Part shown: piece after piece, positions 18,812 to 27,300 of the stretch
Layout: each line of letters begins with the position of its first letter
Position numbering within the stretch: position 1 is the first letter of the stretch
Origin: JAGHEK01 sp044426235
GTDB taxonomy: Bacteria > Bacillota > Clostridia > Peptostreptococcales > Peptostreptococcaceae
Reading direction: 5' to 3'
NCBI GenBank assembly: GCA_044426235.1
Contig: JAWXUS010000008.1
Location: 5,199-69,198, forward strand
Length of the DNA stretch: 64,000 bases
Program-made: the position numbers and the translations under genes
The notes under the pieces: generated by a model
The model's input: the letters and a program-made list of their open reading frames with translations, nothing else
The model's database searches: none
What the model was told of the DNA's origin: nothing

Positions 18812-18840
18812 TAAAAAAGTCCGAATAATTAAATTCGGAC
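18812..18840 (-). terminator. Terminator between gapA and pgk
   Basis: The stem GTCCGAAT / ATTCGGAC (18819-18826 with 18833-18840) is followed on the minus strand by six T residues. It should separate gapR-gapA transcripts from the genes downstream, at least partly. Confidence 0.8.
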
Positions 18841-18849
18841 CCTATTAAA

Positions 18850-19857
18850 TTACTTAGCTAAAGAAGCAAAGTATCCTAATGTTCTTATTAATTGAGCAGT
18901 GTATGACATTTCGTTATCATACCAAGAAACAACCTTAACTAATTGCTCTCCATTTACTTCCATAACTCTTGTTTGAGTAGCATCGAATAAAGATCCGAAG
19001 TCTATTCCTATTATATCTGTAGATACTAATTCTTCTTCAGTGTATCCGAATGATTCAGTAGCAGCAGCTTTCATAGCAGCATTTATTTCTTCTACAGTAG
19101 TTTTCTTTCCTAATGTACAAACTAACTCAGTTAATGAACCAGTTATAACTGGAACTCTTTGAGCTCCTCCGTCTAACTTACCTTTTAATTCAGGTATAAC
19201 AAGACCTATTGCTTTAGCAGCTCCAGTAGTGTTTGGAACTATATTAGCAGCAGCAGCTCTACCTCTTCTTAAGTCGTTCTTTCCGTGAGGACCATCTAAT
19301 GTATTTTGATCATTAGTGTATGCATGTATAGTAGTCATGAATCCTTTTTGTAATTCAAACTTATCGTTTAAAGTTTTAGCCATAGGCGCTAAACAGTTAG
19401 TTGTACAAGAAGCTCCTGATATAACTGTTTCAGATCCATCTAATATGTCGTGGTTTACATTAAACACAACTGTTTTTATATCTCCTGTAGCAGGTGCAGA
19501 TATAACAACTTTCTTAGCTCCAGCTTCTAAGTGCTTTCCAGCAGCTTCTTGAGAAGTGAAGAATCCAGTACATTCAAGTACTATATCAACGTTTAATTCT
19601 TTCCATGGTAAATCTGCAGGATTTCTCTCAGCAGTAACTTTTATTTCTTGTCCGTTAACTATGAAAGCTCCTTCTTTAACTTCTATTTGTCCATTGAATC
19701 TACCTTGAGCAGAATCATACTTGAAAAGATGAGCTAATGTCTTAGCATCTGTTAAGTCGTTTATTGCAACAACTTCAAACTTATCAGTTTGTTCCATTAA
19801 CTTTCTTAAAGCTAATCTTCCTATTCTTCCAAAACCATTTATAGCAACTTTAACCAT
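18850..19857 (-). CDS. gapA: Glyceraldehyde-3-phosphate dehydrogenase
   Basis: The 335-residue NAD-dependent enzyme oxidises glyceraldehyde 3-phosphate to 1,3-bisphosphoglycerate. It shows the Rossmann start V-A-I-N-G-F-G-R-I-G-R, the catalytic cysteine in S-G-A-S-C-T-T-N-C and the C-terminal S-W-Y-D-N-E-M-S-Y. The start MVKVAING follows AGGAGGT; the ORF could be read 15 codons further up, but that part runs into the gapR end and lacks a ribosome site. It lies 55 bp after gapR and is probably transcribed with it from the GapR-controlled promoter. Confidence 0.98.
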   Translation of the reverse strand: MVKVAINGFGRIGRLALRKLMEQTDKFEVVAINDLTDAKTLAHLFKYDSAQGRFNGQIEVKEGAFIVNGQEIKVTAERNPADLPWKELNVDIVLECTGFFTSQEAAGKHLEAGAKKVVISAPATGDIKTVVFNVNHDILDGSETVISGASCTTNCLAPMAKTLNDKFELQKGFMTTIHAYTNDQNTLDGPHGKNDLRRGRAAAANIVPNTTGAAKAIGLVIPELKGKLDGGAQRVPVITGSLTELVCTLGKKTTVEEINAAMKAAATESFGYTEEELVSTDIIGIDFGSLFDATQTRVMEVNGEQLVKVVSWYDNEMSYTAQLIRTLGYFASLAK

Positions 19858-19912
19858 TGTGCTACCTCCTGTGTTATGTATAATATTTATATCCACTAGC
19901 AAAAGCTAGAGT

Positions 19913-20926
19913 TTAACGTTTTAAAATTTCTTTTGCACTTTCTTCATCAGTTACAATAACTAAATTTTTATTAATTTTTGCAAATGCCATAAGTGCCTCA
20001 ACTTTCTTCTTTCCATAAAATATAGCTATATTTTCATCTACATTTTTGAAAGTTTCAAGGTCTATAGAAACTGTATTTAGTTTAAATACAACTTCTCCAT
20101 TTTTATCAAAATAATATCCAAAGGCCTCTCCAACTCCACCGTTATCTATTATTCTTTCTAGAGTTTTTTCCTCTATTCTTCTTTTTTTGGCCATTTCATC
20201 GGCTTTACCAATACCAAATACTAAGATATTAGTTTTTTTTATGTAATCGAGTGTAGTTTTTATTTCTGGTTCTTGAATTACACTTTTCATTGCCTCTTCG
20301 CCTAGAAGGTCGGGTATGTTAAGAAGTTTATAAGATGAATTTAAGTTTTTTCCAACAGTTGCAACAACATTATTTGATTGGTACTCAATGTTTTTTCCCA
20401 TACTTCCTCTTGCAGGAACCACAGTAACATCACTATACTTTTTATCAGTTTTTATACTATTTGCAAATTCTCTCATAGTACTTCCACCAGTTATTGAAAC
20501 TATATCATTTTCCTTTAAGATGCTTAAAAAATATTCAGCACCATATCTTCCTATATCCTTAATCAAATCATTTTCATTATTTTTTTGGACTAATAACACC
20601 TTCTTAATTTGAAGTTTTTCTTTAACTTTTTTTTCTAAAGTTGAAAGTCCAAGTAAATCGTTCATAGTTTCTTTTAAGTCTGTTATTATTTGAAGTCCAT
20701 CATTAGTTATGCTAACTCCAGAACTACTAATATTTATAAGACCTAATTCTTTTAGACTATCAAGTTCACTTCTTACAACTCTTTCTGTTAAATCAAGTTT
20801 CAAAGCTAATGATCGTCTACCTATTGGTTCACTAAAACTTATTTGTTTAAGTATTAAATACCTTTTTTTCATAAGTTCTATGCCTTGTGGAATTAGTTTT
20901 TGTTGAATGTTTAATAATTTTTTCAT
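19913..20926 (-). CDS. cggR: Central glycolytic genes regulator (CggR/GapR, SorC family)
   Basis: The 337-residue repressor has an N-terminal winged helix-turn-helix (about residues 25-75, G-R-R-S-L-A-L-K-L-D-L-T-E-R-V-V-R) and a SorC-type sugar-phosphate-binding domain (about 90-337, V-S-I-T-G-G-S-T-M near 143-151). In B. subtilis, CggR represses its own gene and the gap operon and is released by fructose-1,6-bisphosphate. The same gene order and an operator-like element just upstream support the same role here. The start follows AAGGAG. It is also called gapR. Confidence 0.93.
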   Translation of the reverse strand: MKKLLNIQQKLIPQGIELMKKRYLILKQISFSEPIGRRSLALKLDLTERVVRSELDSLKELGLINISSSGVSITNDGLQIITDLKETMNDLLGLSTLEKKVKEKLQIKKVLLVQKNNENDLIKDIGRYGAEYFLSILKENDIVSITGGSTMREFANSIKTDKKYSDVTVVPARGSMGKNIEYQSNNVVATVGKNLNSSYKLLNIPDLLGEEAMKSVIQEPEIKTTLDYIKKTNILVFGIGKADEMAKKRRIEEKTLERIIDNGGVGEAFGYYFDKNGEVVFKLNTVSIDLETFKNVDENIAIFYGKKKVEALMAFAKINKNLVIVTDEESAKEILKR

Positions 20927-20943
20927 TTTGATACTCCTTCAAT

Positions 20944-20979
20944 GGACGCTTTGCGTCCCTTGTAACTTTTTTAGTCCCA
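20944..20979 (-). promoter_or_regulatory. CggR/GapR operator and leader hairpin
   Basis: Read on the minus strand, the leader contains TGGGAC-N6-AGTT followed by AGGGAC-N6-CGTC, the two GGGAC half-sites 19 bp apart. This resembles the B. subtilis CggR operator (CGGGAC-N6-TGTC repeated). The second half also forms a perfect GGACGC-AAA-GCGTCC hairpin, 7 nt before the ribosome site. As in Bacillus, it lies downstream of the promoter. Confidence 0.7.
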
Positions 20980-20991
20980 CAAGTTAATTTC

Positions 20992-21020
20992 ATTGTATAT
21001 CAAAACAATTATTTTTTCAA
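20992..21020 (-). promoter_or_regulatory. Sigma-A promoter of gapR-gapA
   Basis: TTGAAA, a 17-nt spacer and TACAAT are read on the minus strand. The predicted start point is near 20985, just upstream of the operator, so bound repressor would block elongation or early clearance. Confidence 0.75.
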
Positions 21021-21076
21021 CTATTATTTTTTATTTTTTTAGTATATTTTTTAATTGTGAATTTGTATAGTTTTAA

Positions 21077-22393
21077 TTAATATTTTTTTCGCTTTGAAGA
21101 CGATAAAATATTTAACTCTTCTCTATATTTTGCAACAGTTCTTCTTGCCACATCAATATTTTCTTTTTTTAGTTTTTGTGAAATAATTTCATCACTAAAA
21201 GGTTTTTTAGGATTCTCATCTTCAATAATCATTTTTATGATTTCCTTTATATTATTATTCGAGATAGAATTTTCATTCTCCTTCTTAAAAACACTAAATA
21301 AATATTTAATTTCAAAAATACCATTTTCACACATTAAATATTTATTAGATAAAGCACGACTAACTGTTGATTCACTAAGATTAAGTTTTTGTGCAATCTC
21401 TTTCATACTCATAGGTTTTAAGTGTCTCTTACCTTTTTTAAAAAAATCAATTTGTATTTTTATTATTTCATCAGTAATTTTTATTAAAGTTTCTTTTCTT
21501 TTTATAATATTATTTGAAAGTTCTTTGAATGAATTTAATTTTTCATTTATATATTTTTTAACTTCTAAATCCTCAGTATTTTCTAATATTTCTATGTATG
21601 AATTATTAATATTTATATTTTTATATATTTCATCATTATCTAAAACTATAAATTTATCATTTATCTTTTTAACTACTACATCTGGTTTTAGATATAAATT
21701 TTTTTCTTTTTCATTTATTATACTTGGATTTAATTTTTTTATGCAATCAATACAGTTTGCAATCTCTTCTATACTCTTTTTATATTTTTTTTGAATATCT
21801 TTTAATTTATTATTTACTACTAATTCCAAATCATTAACTACTATATTTTCAATTAATTCATCCCAATTTTTTTTATTTTTAAGTTGTATTAAAAGTCTTT
21901 CGGATAAACTTCTTGCACCTATTCCATTTTCATTTAAGTTTTGTAAATAAATTAAAGAACTCTCTATTAAATTTAAATCATATCCATAATTTTCATTTAA
22001 TAAAAATTGAATATTTTCAAAATCTTTAATATATCCATCTTCATCAAAATTATTTATCAAAAAACAACATATTTTTATTTTTTGTTTATCTTTTAAAAAA
22101 AGATTTACTTGTTCTTCTAATTCTTCTCTATATGTTTTTTTATTGACTATATTCTCTAAAAAATCATCTTTATCGTATGTATTATATTCACCACTTCTAC
22201 GATTCAAGTCTTTAAAATATTTACTCCAATCAATAATCTTTTCATCAAACTCTATAAGTGGATTTTCAAGACTTTCTTCTTTTATTTTATCTTCTAATTC
22301 TAAGGAGTTAAAAGTTAATATATCAAGTGATTTTTTTATAGTTTTATTTATAGTTACTTTTTGATTTAATTCTATAGATTGATTTATTTTCAT
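21077..22393 (-). CDS. rpoN: RNA polymerase sigma-54 factor
   Basis: The 438-residue protein is sigma-54, which recognises -24/-12 promoters and needs an ATP-driven activator to open them. It has the activator-interacting N-terminus (about residues 1-50), the core-binding domain, the helix-turn-helix M-S-M-K-E-I-A-Q-K-L-N-L-S-E-S-T-V-S-R-A near residue 325 and the RpoN box A-R-R-T-V-A-K-Y-R-E near the C-terminus. The glutamine-rich character of region I is weak, as is common in clostridia. The start follows AGGAGG. A sigma-54 promoter and its activator lie 4-5 kb away, so factor and regulon are linked. Confidence 0.95.
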   Translation of the reverse strand: MKINQSIELNQKVTINKTIKKSLDILTFNSLELEDKIKEESLENPLIEFDEKIIDWSKYFKDLNRRSGEYNTYDKDDFLENIVNKKTYREELEEQVNLFLKDKQKIKICCFLINNFDEDGYIKDFENIQFLLNENYGYDLNLIESSLIYLQNLNENGIGARSLSERLLIQLKNKKNWDELIENIVVNDLELVVNNKLKDIQKKYKKSIEEIANCIDCIKKLNPSIINEKEKNLYLKPDVVVKKINDKFIVLDNDEIYKNININNSYIEILENTEDLEVKKYINEKLNSFKELSNNIIKRKETLIKITDEIIKIQIDFFKKGKRHLKPMSMKEIAQKLNLSESTVSRALSNKYLMCENGIFEIKYLFSVFKKENENSISNNNIKEIIKMIIEDENPKKPFSDEIISQKLKKENIDVARRTVAKYREELNILSSSKRKKY

Positions 22394-22412
22394 ATTTTCC
22401 TCCTAAAAAAAG

Positions 22413-22448
22413 TATAATAAAAAAATAAGGGATTAATAACCCCTTATT
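22413..22448 (-). terminator. Terminator of the oxidoreductase operon
   Basis: The stem AATAAGGG / CCCTTATT (22424-22431 with 22441-22448) has a 9-nt loop and is followed on the minus strand by seven T residues. It insulates rpoN from the sigma-54 operon. Confidence 0.75.
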
Positions 22449-22456
22449 CTTATTTT

Positions 22457-25012
22457 TTATTTTAAATTATTTAATTTTTCTCTAGTTAAAAGCCTATTTG
22501 ACCACATCTCGTCACTATCTTTATATCCACGAATTATTGCTTGATCTTTAGTATATTTTTCACCAAATAATAAGTTAAGTATATGAAGTGAATCTTTTCC
22601 TGATGCCTCCATAGTCCCTCTACAAGAACCACAATAACTAAGTACGTTATCTTGAGTACAATCATCTTTTCTTCTCATATATAACTTTTTGTAAAGTTCC
22701 GGATTTGAACTACAAACCATTCCTCCTACTCCACAACATCTAGTATTTCCTTTATTATTGTTCATCTCTTCATAATTATATCCTAATTCATCAAGTATCC
22801 ATCTAACATTTTCGTGATGACTTGAGACATGTCTTGTTGCACAAGAATCGTGTATATTAAACACTACATCTGAACCCTTACCAACATCTTTTTGATTATC
22901 AGGTATTCCAATCTCATCTTTCATTAAATCCCAATATGATATTACTTTTTTGTCTGAAGTATCTTCATAAACAACATAACAAGAAGGACAAATAGTTATT
23001 ATAACATCTGCATTAGTTGAGTTTATTTCATCTATCGCCATCTTATTTCTTTCTTTATATTTTTTATCTTCTCCATTTAATTTAGTTACTTTACCACAAC
23101 ACTTAAGCATTGAACCTACTTCTCCATCTAACTTTTCTCTTAAATGAAGTAATGTTTTTTCAACCATATCTGGAGAATATGCAGGAACTGTACACCCTGG
23201 TACAAATAGATACTTAGTCTTTTTATTATCTTTTGCAAGAATAGTAGTAGAATATTCATCACTACATTCTTTTTCTTGTATTTCATCATATGGCTTTAAT
23301 AATTCTATGATTTGTTCATTGTTATTATCTTCAATATATTGTTCTTTCATAGCTATAAAGTTTTCTCTTAAATTTAAATCTTTTGGACATTTTATAGTAC
23401 ATTGACCGCAATCATTACAAGAGAACGCAATGTTATGATCCATTCCTTTATAACCTTTTTCTAAGTATTCCCCAAATAACTCTTTTGGTGAATATGTAAA
23501 ATCATTAAGCATTATACATTCAGTCATACAATGTCTACATTCACATTGCTTACATCTTAAAGATTCTTTTATAGCTTCTTCTTTTGTATAACCAAGTTCA
23601 ACTTCATCAAATGAATTTATTCTAGTTAATTTATCAAGTTCTTTCATATCAGTTCTAGTATTATAATTTGACCAATCAACTTTATTTTCTAACTTAGTTT
23701 TATATGACGAAGTATCTTCTTCTTTTCTACCTTCAATTAAGTTTTCACCATTTATGTATCTCTTAACAGACTCTGCAACTTTTCTTCCACTAGCCATAGC
23801 CTCTATAACTATTACAGATTGTCCGCTACAATCTCCACAAACAAATACTTTTTCATTTGAAGTAGATTGAAGTGTTTCTTTATTACATTCAAAATTAGTA
23901 TTTGGTAAATTATTTAATCCAAAGTTATTCTCAACCCCTTGACCTATAGCAAATATTATAGTGTCAACTTGTAATTCTTTAGTTTCATTTTCGTCAAATA
24001 TTGGTGCAAATTGACCATTTTCATTAAATATACTTAAACATTTTTTAAGTATAACTTTAGAAACTCTATTATTTTCATCAACAACTATTTCCTTTATTGC
24101 ACTTGAGTGATTAAATAATATTCCTTCATCTATTGCACCTTTTATTTCGTGGTTAGTAGATGCCATACTGTCAAAGCTATCTTCTAAACAAATTGAATAA
24201 ACTGTAGTATCAAGTCTTCTAGAAACTCTACAACAGTCCATTGCAACATCTCCACCACCCACTACTAAAACATTTTTTCCAATTTCTTTAACTTTTCTAG
24301 TTAGTGATGCCTCTTTTAAAAATTCTTGTGCAGAAAATATTCCTTTTGCATCATGATTTTTAAGAGATTTATCTATTCTACCTTGATGTTTTCCAACTGC
24401 AACTATAACACTATCATAAGAGTCTATAAGTTCTTCAAGAGAAATATCTTTTCCAATTTCAACTCCTATTTTAAACTCAACACCTAATTTATCTAGGTAG
24501 CTAATTTCTTTTTCAAGTACAGTTCTTGGAAGTCTGTATTCTGGTATTCCAACTACCATCATACCGCCTCTAACAGGTAATTTCTCAAATATTACAACTT
24601 CAAATCCTTCTCTTTTAAGTTCTATTGCTGCTTGAAGACCAGCAGGTCCTGAACCTATAACTGCAACTTTTTTGTTGTTACTTTCTTTTACAGTTAAATC
24701 CCATTTTGATTCATCATCAAAATTATCTGCAGCATATCTTTTTATTGATGCTATTGCAAGTGGATTATCAACTTCTGCATGCTTACAATCTACTTCACAA
24801 GGGTGTGCACATATTCTACCTAAAGTTCCAGGTATAAATAAGTTTTCTCTTATAACTCTTATTGCACCCTCTCCATCGTCCTCTTTAACAAGTTTCATAT
24901 ATTCTTTAACATTTGTGTGCATAGGACACGCCGTAACGCATCCTGCTTTTTCTGCACTCAAACAAGTATCAACAATATTTTGCATATTGTCTGTAATTTG
25001 TTTAGTGAACAT
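22457..25012 (-). CDS. Fused FAD/iron-sulfur oxidoreductase with heterodisulfide-reductase-type CCG domains
   Basis: This 851-residue protein joins two modules. The N-terminal 450 residues resemble the glutamate synthase small subunit/NfnB family: two cysteine clusters for 4Fe-4S centres (C-V-T-A-C-P and C-A-H-P-C-E-V-D-C), an FAD site V-I-G-S-G-P-A-G (about 117) and an NAD(P) site V-V-G-G-G-D-V-A-M-D (about 250). Residues about 490-570 hold ferredoxin-like clusters (C-K-Q-C-E-C-R-H-C, C-N-D-C-G-Q-C-T-I-K-C-P). The C-terminal third has two CCG domains like HdrB or glycolate oxidase GlcF (C-C-G-K, C-C-G-V-G-G, C-G-S-C-R-G), which bind 4Fe-4S centres. It is presumably cytosolic; the substrate is unknown. 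It lies 14 bp after the EamA gene in a sigma-54 operon. Confidence 0.82.
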   Translation of the reverse strand: MFTKQITDNMQNIVDTCLSAEKAGCVTACPMHTNVKEYMKLVKEDDGEGAIRVIRENLFIPGTLGRICAHPCEVDCKHAEVDNPLAIASIKRYAADNFDDESKWDLTVKESNNKKVAVIGSGPAGLQAAIELKREGFEVVIFEKLPVRGGMMVVGIPEYRLPRTVLEKEISYLDKLGVEFKIGVEIGKDISLEELIDSYDSVIVAVGKHQGRIDKSLKNHDAKGIFSAQEFLKEASLTRKVKEIGKNVLVVGGGDVAMDCCRVSRRLDTTVYSICLEDSFDSMASTNHEIKGAIDEGILFNHSSAIKEIVVDENNRVSKVILKKCLSIFNENGQFAPIFDENETKELQVDTIIFAIGQGVENNFGLNNLPNTNFECNKETLQSTSNEKVFVCGDCSGQSVIVIEAMASGRKVAESVKRYINGENLIEGRKEEDTSSYKTKLENKVDWSNYNTRTDMKELDKLTRINSFDEVELGYTKEEAIKESLRCKQCECRHCMTECIMLNDFTYSPKELFGEYLEKGYKGMDHNIAFSCNDCGQCTIKCPKDLNLRENFIAMKEQYIEDNNNEQIIELLKPYDEIQEKECSDEYSTTILAKDNKKTKYLFVPGCTVPAYSPDMVEKTLLHLREKLDGEVGSMLKCCGKVTKLNGEDKKYKERNKMAIDEINSTNADVIITICPSCYVVYEDTSDKKVISYWDLMKDEIGIPDNQKDVGKGSDVVFNIHDSCATRHVSSHHENVRWILDELGYNYEEMNNNKGNTRCCGVGGMVCSSNPELYKKLYMRRKDDCTQDNVLSYCGSCRGTMEASGKDSLHILNLLFGEKYTKDQAIIRGYKDSDEMWSNRLLTREKLNNLK

Positions 25013-25026
25013 AAAAATCCTCCTAA

Positions 25027-26004
25027 TTAGTTTTTCTTAAACATCTTTGGATCAATCGCGAATACGAATACCCCAACAACTATAATGAATCCCCAGAATG
25101 CTAAACTTGGTGTTATTACATTTCCAAATAATAAAGATCCAAATATCATAGACCATAAACAAGAAGTCGAGTTAAGCGCAGTACCCATTGCCGCACCAAC
25201 TAAATCAACTGCTTTATACCAAGCAAGGTAAGTTATTGCTCCAAGTATTGCTATTCCTGCATAGTTAAATACAAGTCCACTACTTACTATATCCATTGCA
25301 ACTTGAGTTCCACCTATTACTGGAACTATTATTGAATAAGATACTAAAGATATGAAATATCTAAGACATAAAAATTGTTGCGGAGTAGATTTTATATCAT
25401 CTTCATCTTTAATGTGTTTCATTGCAAAACCAACTATAACTCCTTCAAATGCCCAACCTAAAACTGCTACTCCTGCAAACATAACCCCTTGAGAGAATGT
25501 ATCTGAAACATCTCCACTTGGATTAAATCCTAACATAAACGAACCTAATAAACTTATACAAATACCTATTATTGCACGTACATTTAATTTTTCTTTTAAT
25601 ACTAAGTAAGATAATAATGCTCCTACTCCTGGATAAATAACTGATATACTAGATGCATAAGAAACTCCTGCATACTTTATACCAAGTAAATAAGCACTCA
25701 TTCCGATTGGTGCTCCAACTAATGCTGCTACTGCTGATGCCTTACCTTTTTTAGTTTTAAATAAAAGATAAAACACGTGTTTTAAATCCTTTGAAAATGC
25801 TAATACTAATGCGATCCACACGAATGCAAATCCATCGTGGAAAAGTGCTGTTACAAGTGGAGATAATTGGAAAGTTTCAAATATTGGACTCTTTCCAACT
25901 TGCCCCATTAAAACTCCATCAAGACCCCAAGCTATACCAACTATAACTCCAAGTAAAATACCGAATAAAGTTCTTTTTTTGTCATCTGTTTTGATGTTTT
26001 CCAT
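25027..26004 (-). CDS. EamA/DMT-family transporter
   Basis: The 325-residue membrane protein has about ten hydrophobic segments in two EamA repeats of five (about 10-160 and 175-320). The repeat start reads L-L-G-V-I-V-G-I-A-W-G-L-D-G. Drug/metabolite-superfamily exporters move amino acids, nucleosides or other small metabolites; the substrate cannot be told from sequence. The start follows AAGGAG. It is the first gene behind a consensus sigma-54 promoter and is co-transcribed with the 851-residue oxidoreductase, so the two probably act on one metabolite. Confidence 0.85.
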   Translation of the reverse strand: MENIKTDDKKRTLFGILLGVIVGIAWGLDGVLMGQVGKSPIFETFQLSPLVTALFHDGFAFVWIALVLAFSKDLKHVFYLLFKTKKGKASAVAALVGAPIGMSAYLLGIKYAGVSYASSISVIYPGVGALLSYLVLKEKLNVRAIIGICISLLGSFMLGFNPSGDVSDTFSQGVMFAGVAVLGWAFEGVIVGFAMKHIKDEDDIKSTPQQFLCLRYFISLVSYSIIVPVIGGTQVAMDIVSSGLVFNYAGIAILGAITYLAWYKAVDLVGAAMGTALNSTSCLWSMIFGSLLFGNVITPSLAFWGFIIVVGVFVFAIDPKMFKKN

Positions 26005-26061
26005 TTTTTTAATTCTCCTTTTATAAAATTATTGTTAAATTATTATTACACTTATTATATA

Positions 26062-26079
26062 TAGCAATTTCCGTGCCAA
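26062..26079 (-). promoter_or_regulatory. Sigma-54 (-24/-12) promoter of the EamA-oxidoreductase operon
   Basis: Read on the minus strand: TTGGCAC-GGAAA-TTGCTA. This matches the TGGCAC-N5-TTGCW consensus exactly, and lies about 60 bp upstream of the EamA start. Confidence 0.9.
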
Positions 26080-26151
26080 CTTTTAAAAACATTCTAATTG
26101 TTAACTTTTTATCTATTCAAACTGTGATATTTGTAACTTTTTGTCTTATTT

Positions 26152-26192
26152 TTGTACAATCAGTTGTATATTTTTTATACATATGTTATATT
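26152..26192. promoter_or_regulatory. Activator-binding palindromes and activator promoter
   Basis: TTGTACAA (26152-26159) and TGTATA-N5-TATACA (26165-26181) lie 75-105 bp upstream of the -24 element, the usual place for enhancer sites. On the plus strand TTGTAT-N17-TATATT (26164-26192) reads as a sigma-A promoter for the activator gene, overlapped by the second palindrome, so the activator may control its own synthesis. Confidence 0.5.
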
Positions 26193-26229
26193 TTATACAC
26201 TTGAAATTTTAAATTTAAAGGAGAATTTT

Positions 26230-27231
26230 ATGATATTAAATAATTTACAAGCAAAATATACTTTCGAAAACATCATCGGTCAAAGCACACAAATAAGAAA
26301 TTTAATTGAACAAAGTATTTTGATATCAAAAAATTCATCTACGGTTTTAATCCTTGGAGAAAGCGGATGCGGAAAAGAACTCTTAGCACAATCAATTCAT
26401 AATGAAAGTGAATTTAAAAATGGTCCATTCGTTGCAGTAAACTGTGGTGCAATTCCTGAATATTTAATAGAAAGTGAACTTTTTGGATATGAAGAAGGTT
26501 CATTTACTGGTGCAAAAAAATCTGGGTATGTAGGAAAATTTGAACTTGCAAATAACGGAACAATATTTTTAGATGAAATAGCTGAAATGCCAATTAATAT
26601 GCAAGTAACACTTCTTAGAGTTTTACAGGAAGGATACATCACAAAAATTGGAGGAAAAAAACAAATACCAATAAACGTTAGAGTAGTCGCTGCAACTAAC
26701 AAAGACTTAAAAGAAGAAATAAAAAATGGAAATTTTAGAGAAGATCTATTTTATAGATTAAACGTATTACCTCTTAATGTCCCATCCTTAAAAGATAGAA
26801 TAGGAGATATTCCACTTTTAATTAATCATTTCCTTCATATAAAAAGTCAAAAACTTAATAAACCAATTCCCAAAATTACTCAAAGCTTGTATAGAAAAAT
26901 GGTTTCTTTTTGTTGGCCAGGAAATATTAGAGAATTAGAAAATTGCATAGAAAATATCGTTGCACTAGAGGGAATTATGACTTTCCAAATAGATTTTGAT
27001 GAATGCTACTGTATGACTCACGATAATTTAGGGAATAAAATTAATCCATTCACAAATGAAATAGAACACGAAAATATAGAATTAGAAAACTCAATTAAAA
27101 CTTTAGAAGAATTAGAAATTATCGAAATAAAAAAAGCACTTAGCTTAATGAATAATATGACCGAAATCGCAAAAAAACTTGGAATAACTCGTTCAACACT
27201 TTATTCCAAGATAAAAAAGTATAACCTATAA
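26230..27231 (+). CDS. Sigma-54-dependent transcriptional activator without sensory domain
   Basis: The 333-residue enhancer-binding protein consists of an AAA+ domain and a DNA-binding end. Visible are Walker A G-E-S-G-C-G-K-E (about 47-54), the sigma-54 contact loop as G-S-F-T-G-A (second residue Ser where Ala is usual), Walker B I-F-L-D-E-I-A-E, and a C-terminal Fis-type helix-turn-helix (about 310-333, M-T-E-I-A-K-K-L-G-I-T-R-S-T-L-Y). The chosen start (MILNNLQ) follows AAAGGAG and leaves only about 20 residues before the AAA+ domain, as in PspF. Regulation must therefore come from a partner or from expression level. It is divergent from its presumed target operon. Confidence 0.9.
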   Translation: MILNNLQAKYTFENIIGQSTQIRNLIEQSILISKNSSTVLILGESGCGKELLAQSIHNESEFKNGPFVAVNCGAIPEYLIESELFGYEEGSFTGAKKSGYVGKFELANNGTIFLDEIAEMPINMQVTLLRVLQEGYITKIGGKKQIPINVRVVAATNKDLKEEIKNGNFREDLFYRLNVLPLNVPSLKDRIGDIPLLINHFLHIKSQKLNKPIPKITQSLYRKMVSFCWPGNIRELENCIENIVALEGIMTFQIDFDECYCMTHDNLGNKINPFTNEIEHENIELENSIKTLEELEIIEIKKALSLMNNMTEIAKKLGITRSTLYSKIKKYNL

Positions 27232-27255
27232 ACTCGCATTTGCGAGTTTTCTTTT
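27231..27255 (+). terminator. Terminator of the sigma-54 activator gene
   Basis: The stem AACTCGCA / TGCGAGTT (27231-27238 with 27241-27248) begins in the stop codon and is followed by TTCTTTT on the plus strand. Confidence 0.85.
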
Positions 27256-27271
27256 CACATAAAATACTAAA

Positions 27272-27297
27272 TAAAAAAAGACGAGAAAATTCTCGCC
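27272..27297 (-). terminator. Terminator of hslO
   Basis: The stem GACGAGAA / TTCTCGCC (27280-27287 with 27290-27297, one G-U pair) is followed on the minus strand by seven T residues. Confidence 0.85.
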
Positions 27298-27300
27298 TTA

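Noticed and set aside
21237..21794. 185-residue plus-strand ORF opposite rpoN
   Set aside because: It is Phe/Ile/Ser-rich from reading an AT-rich gene backwards, with no ribosome site.
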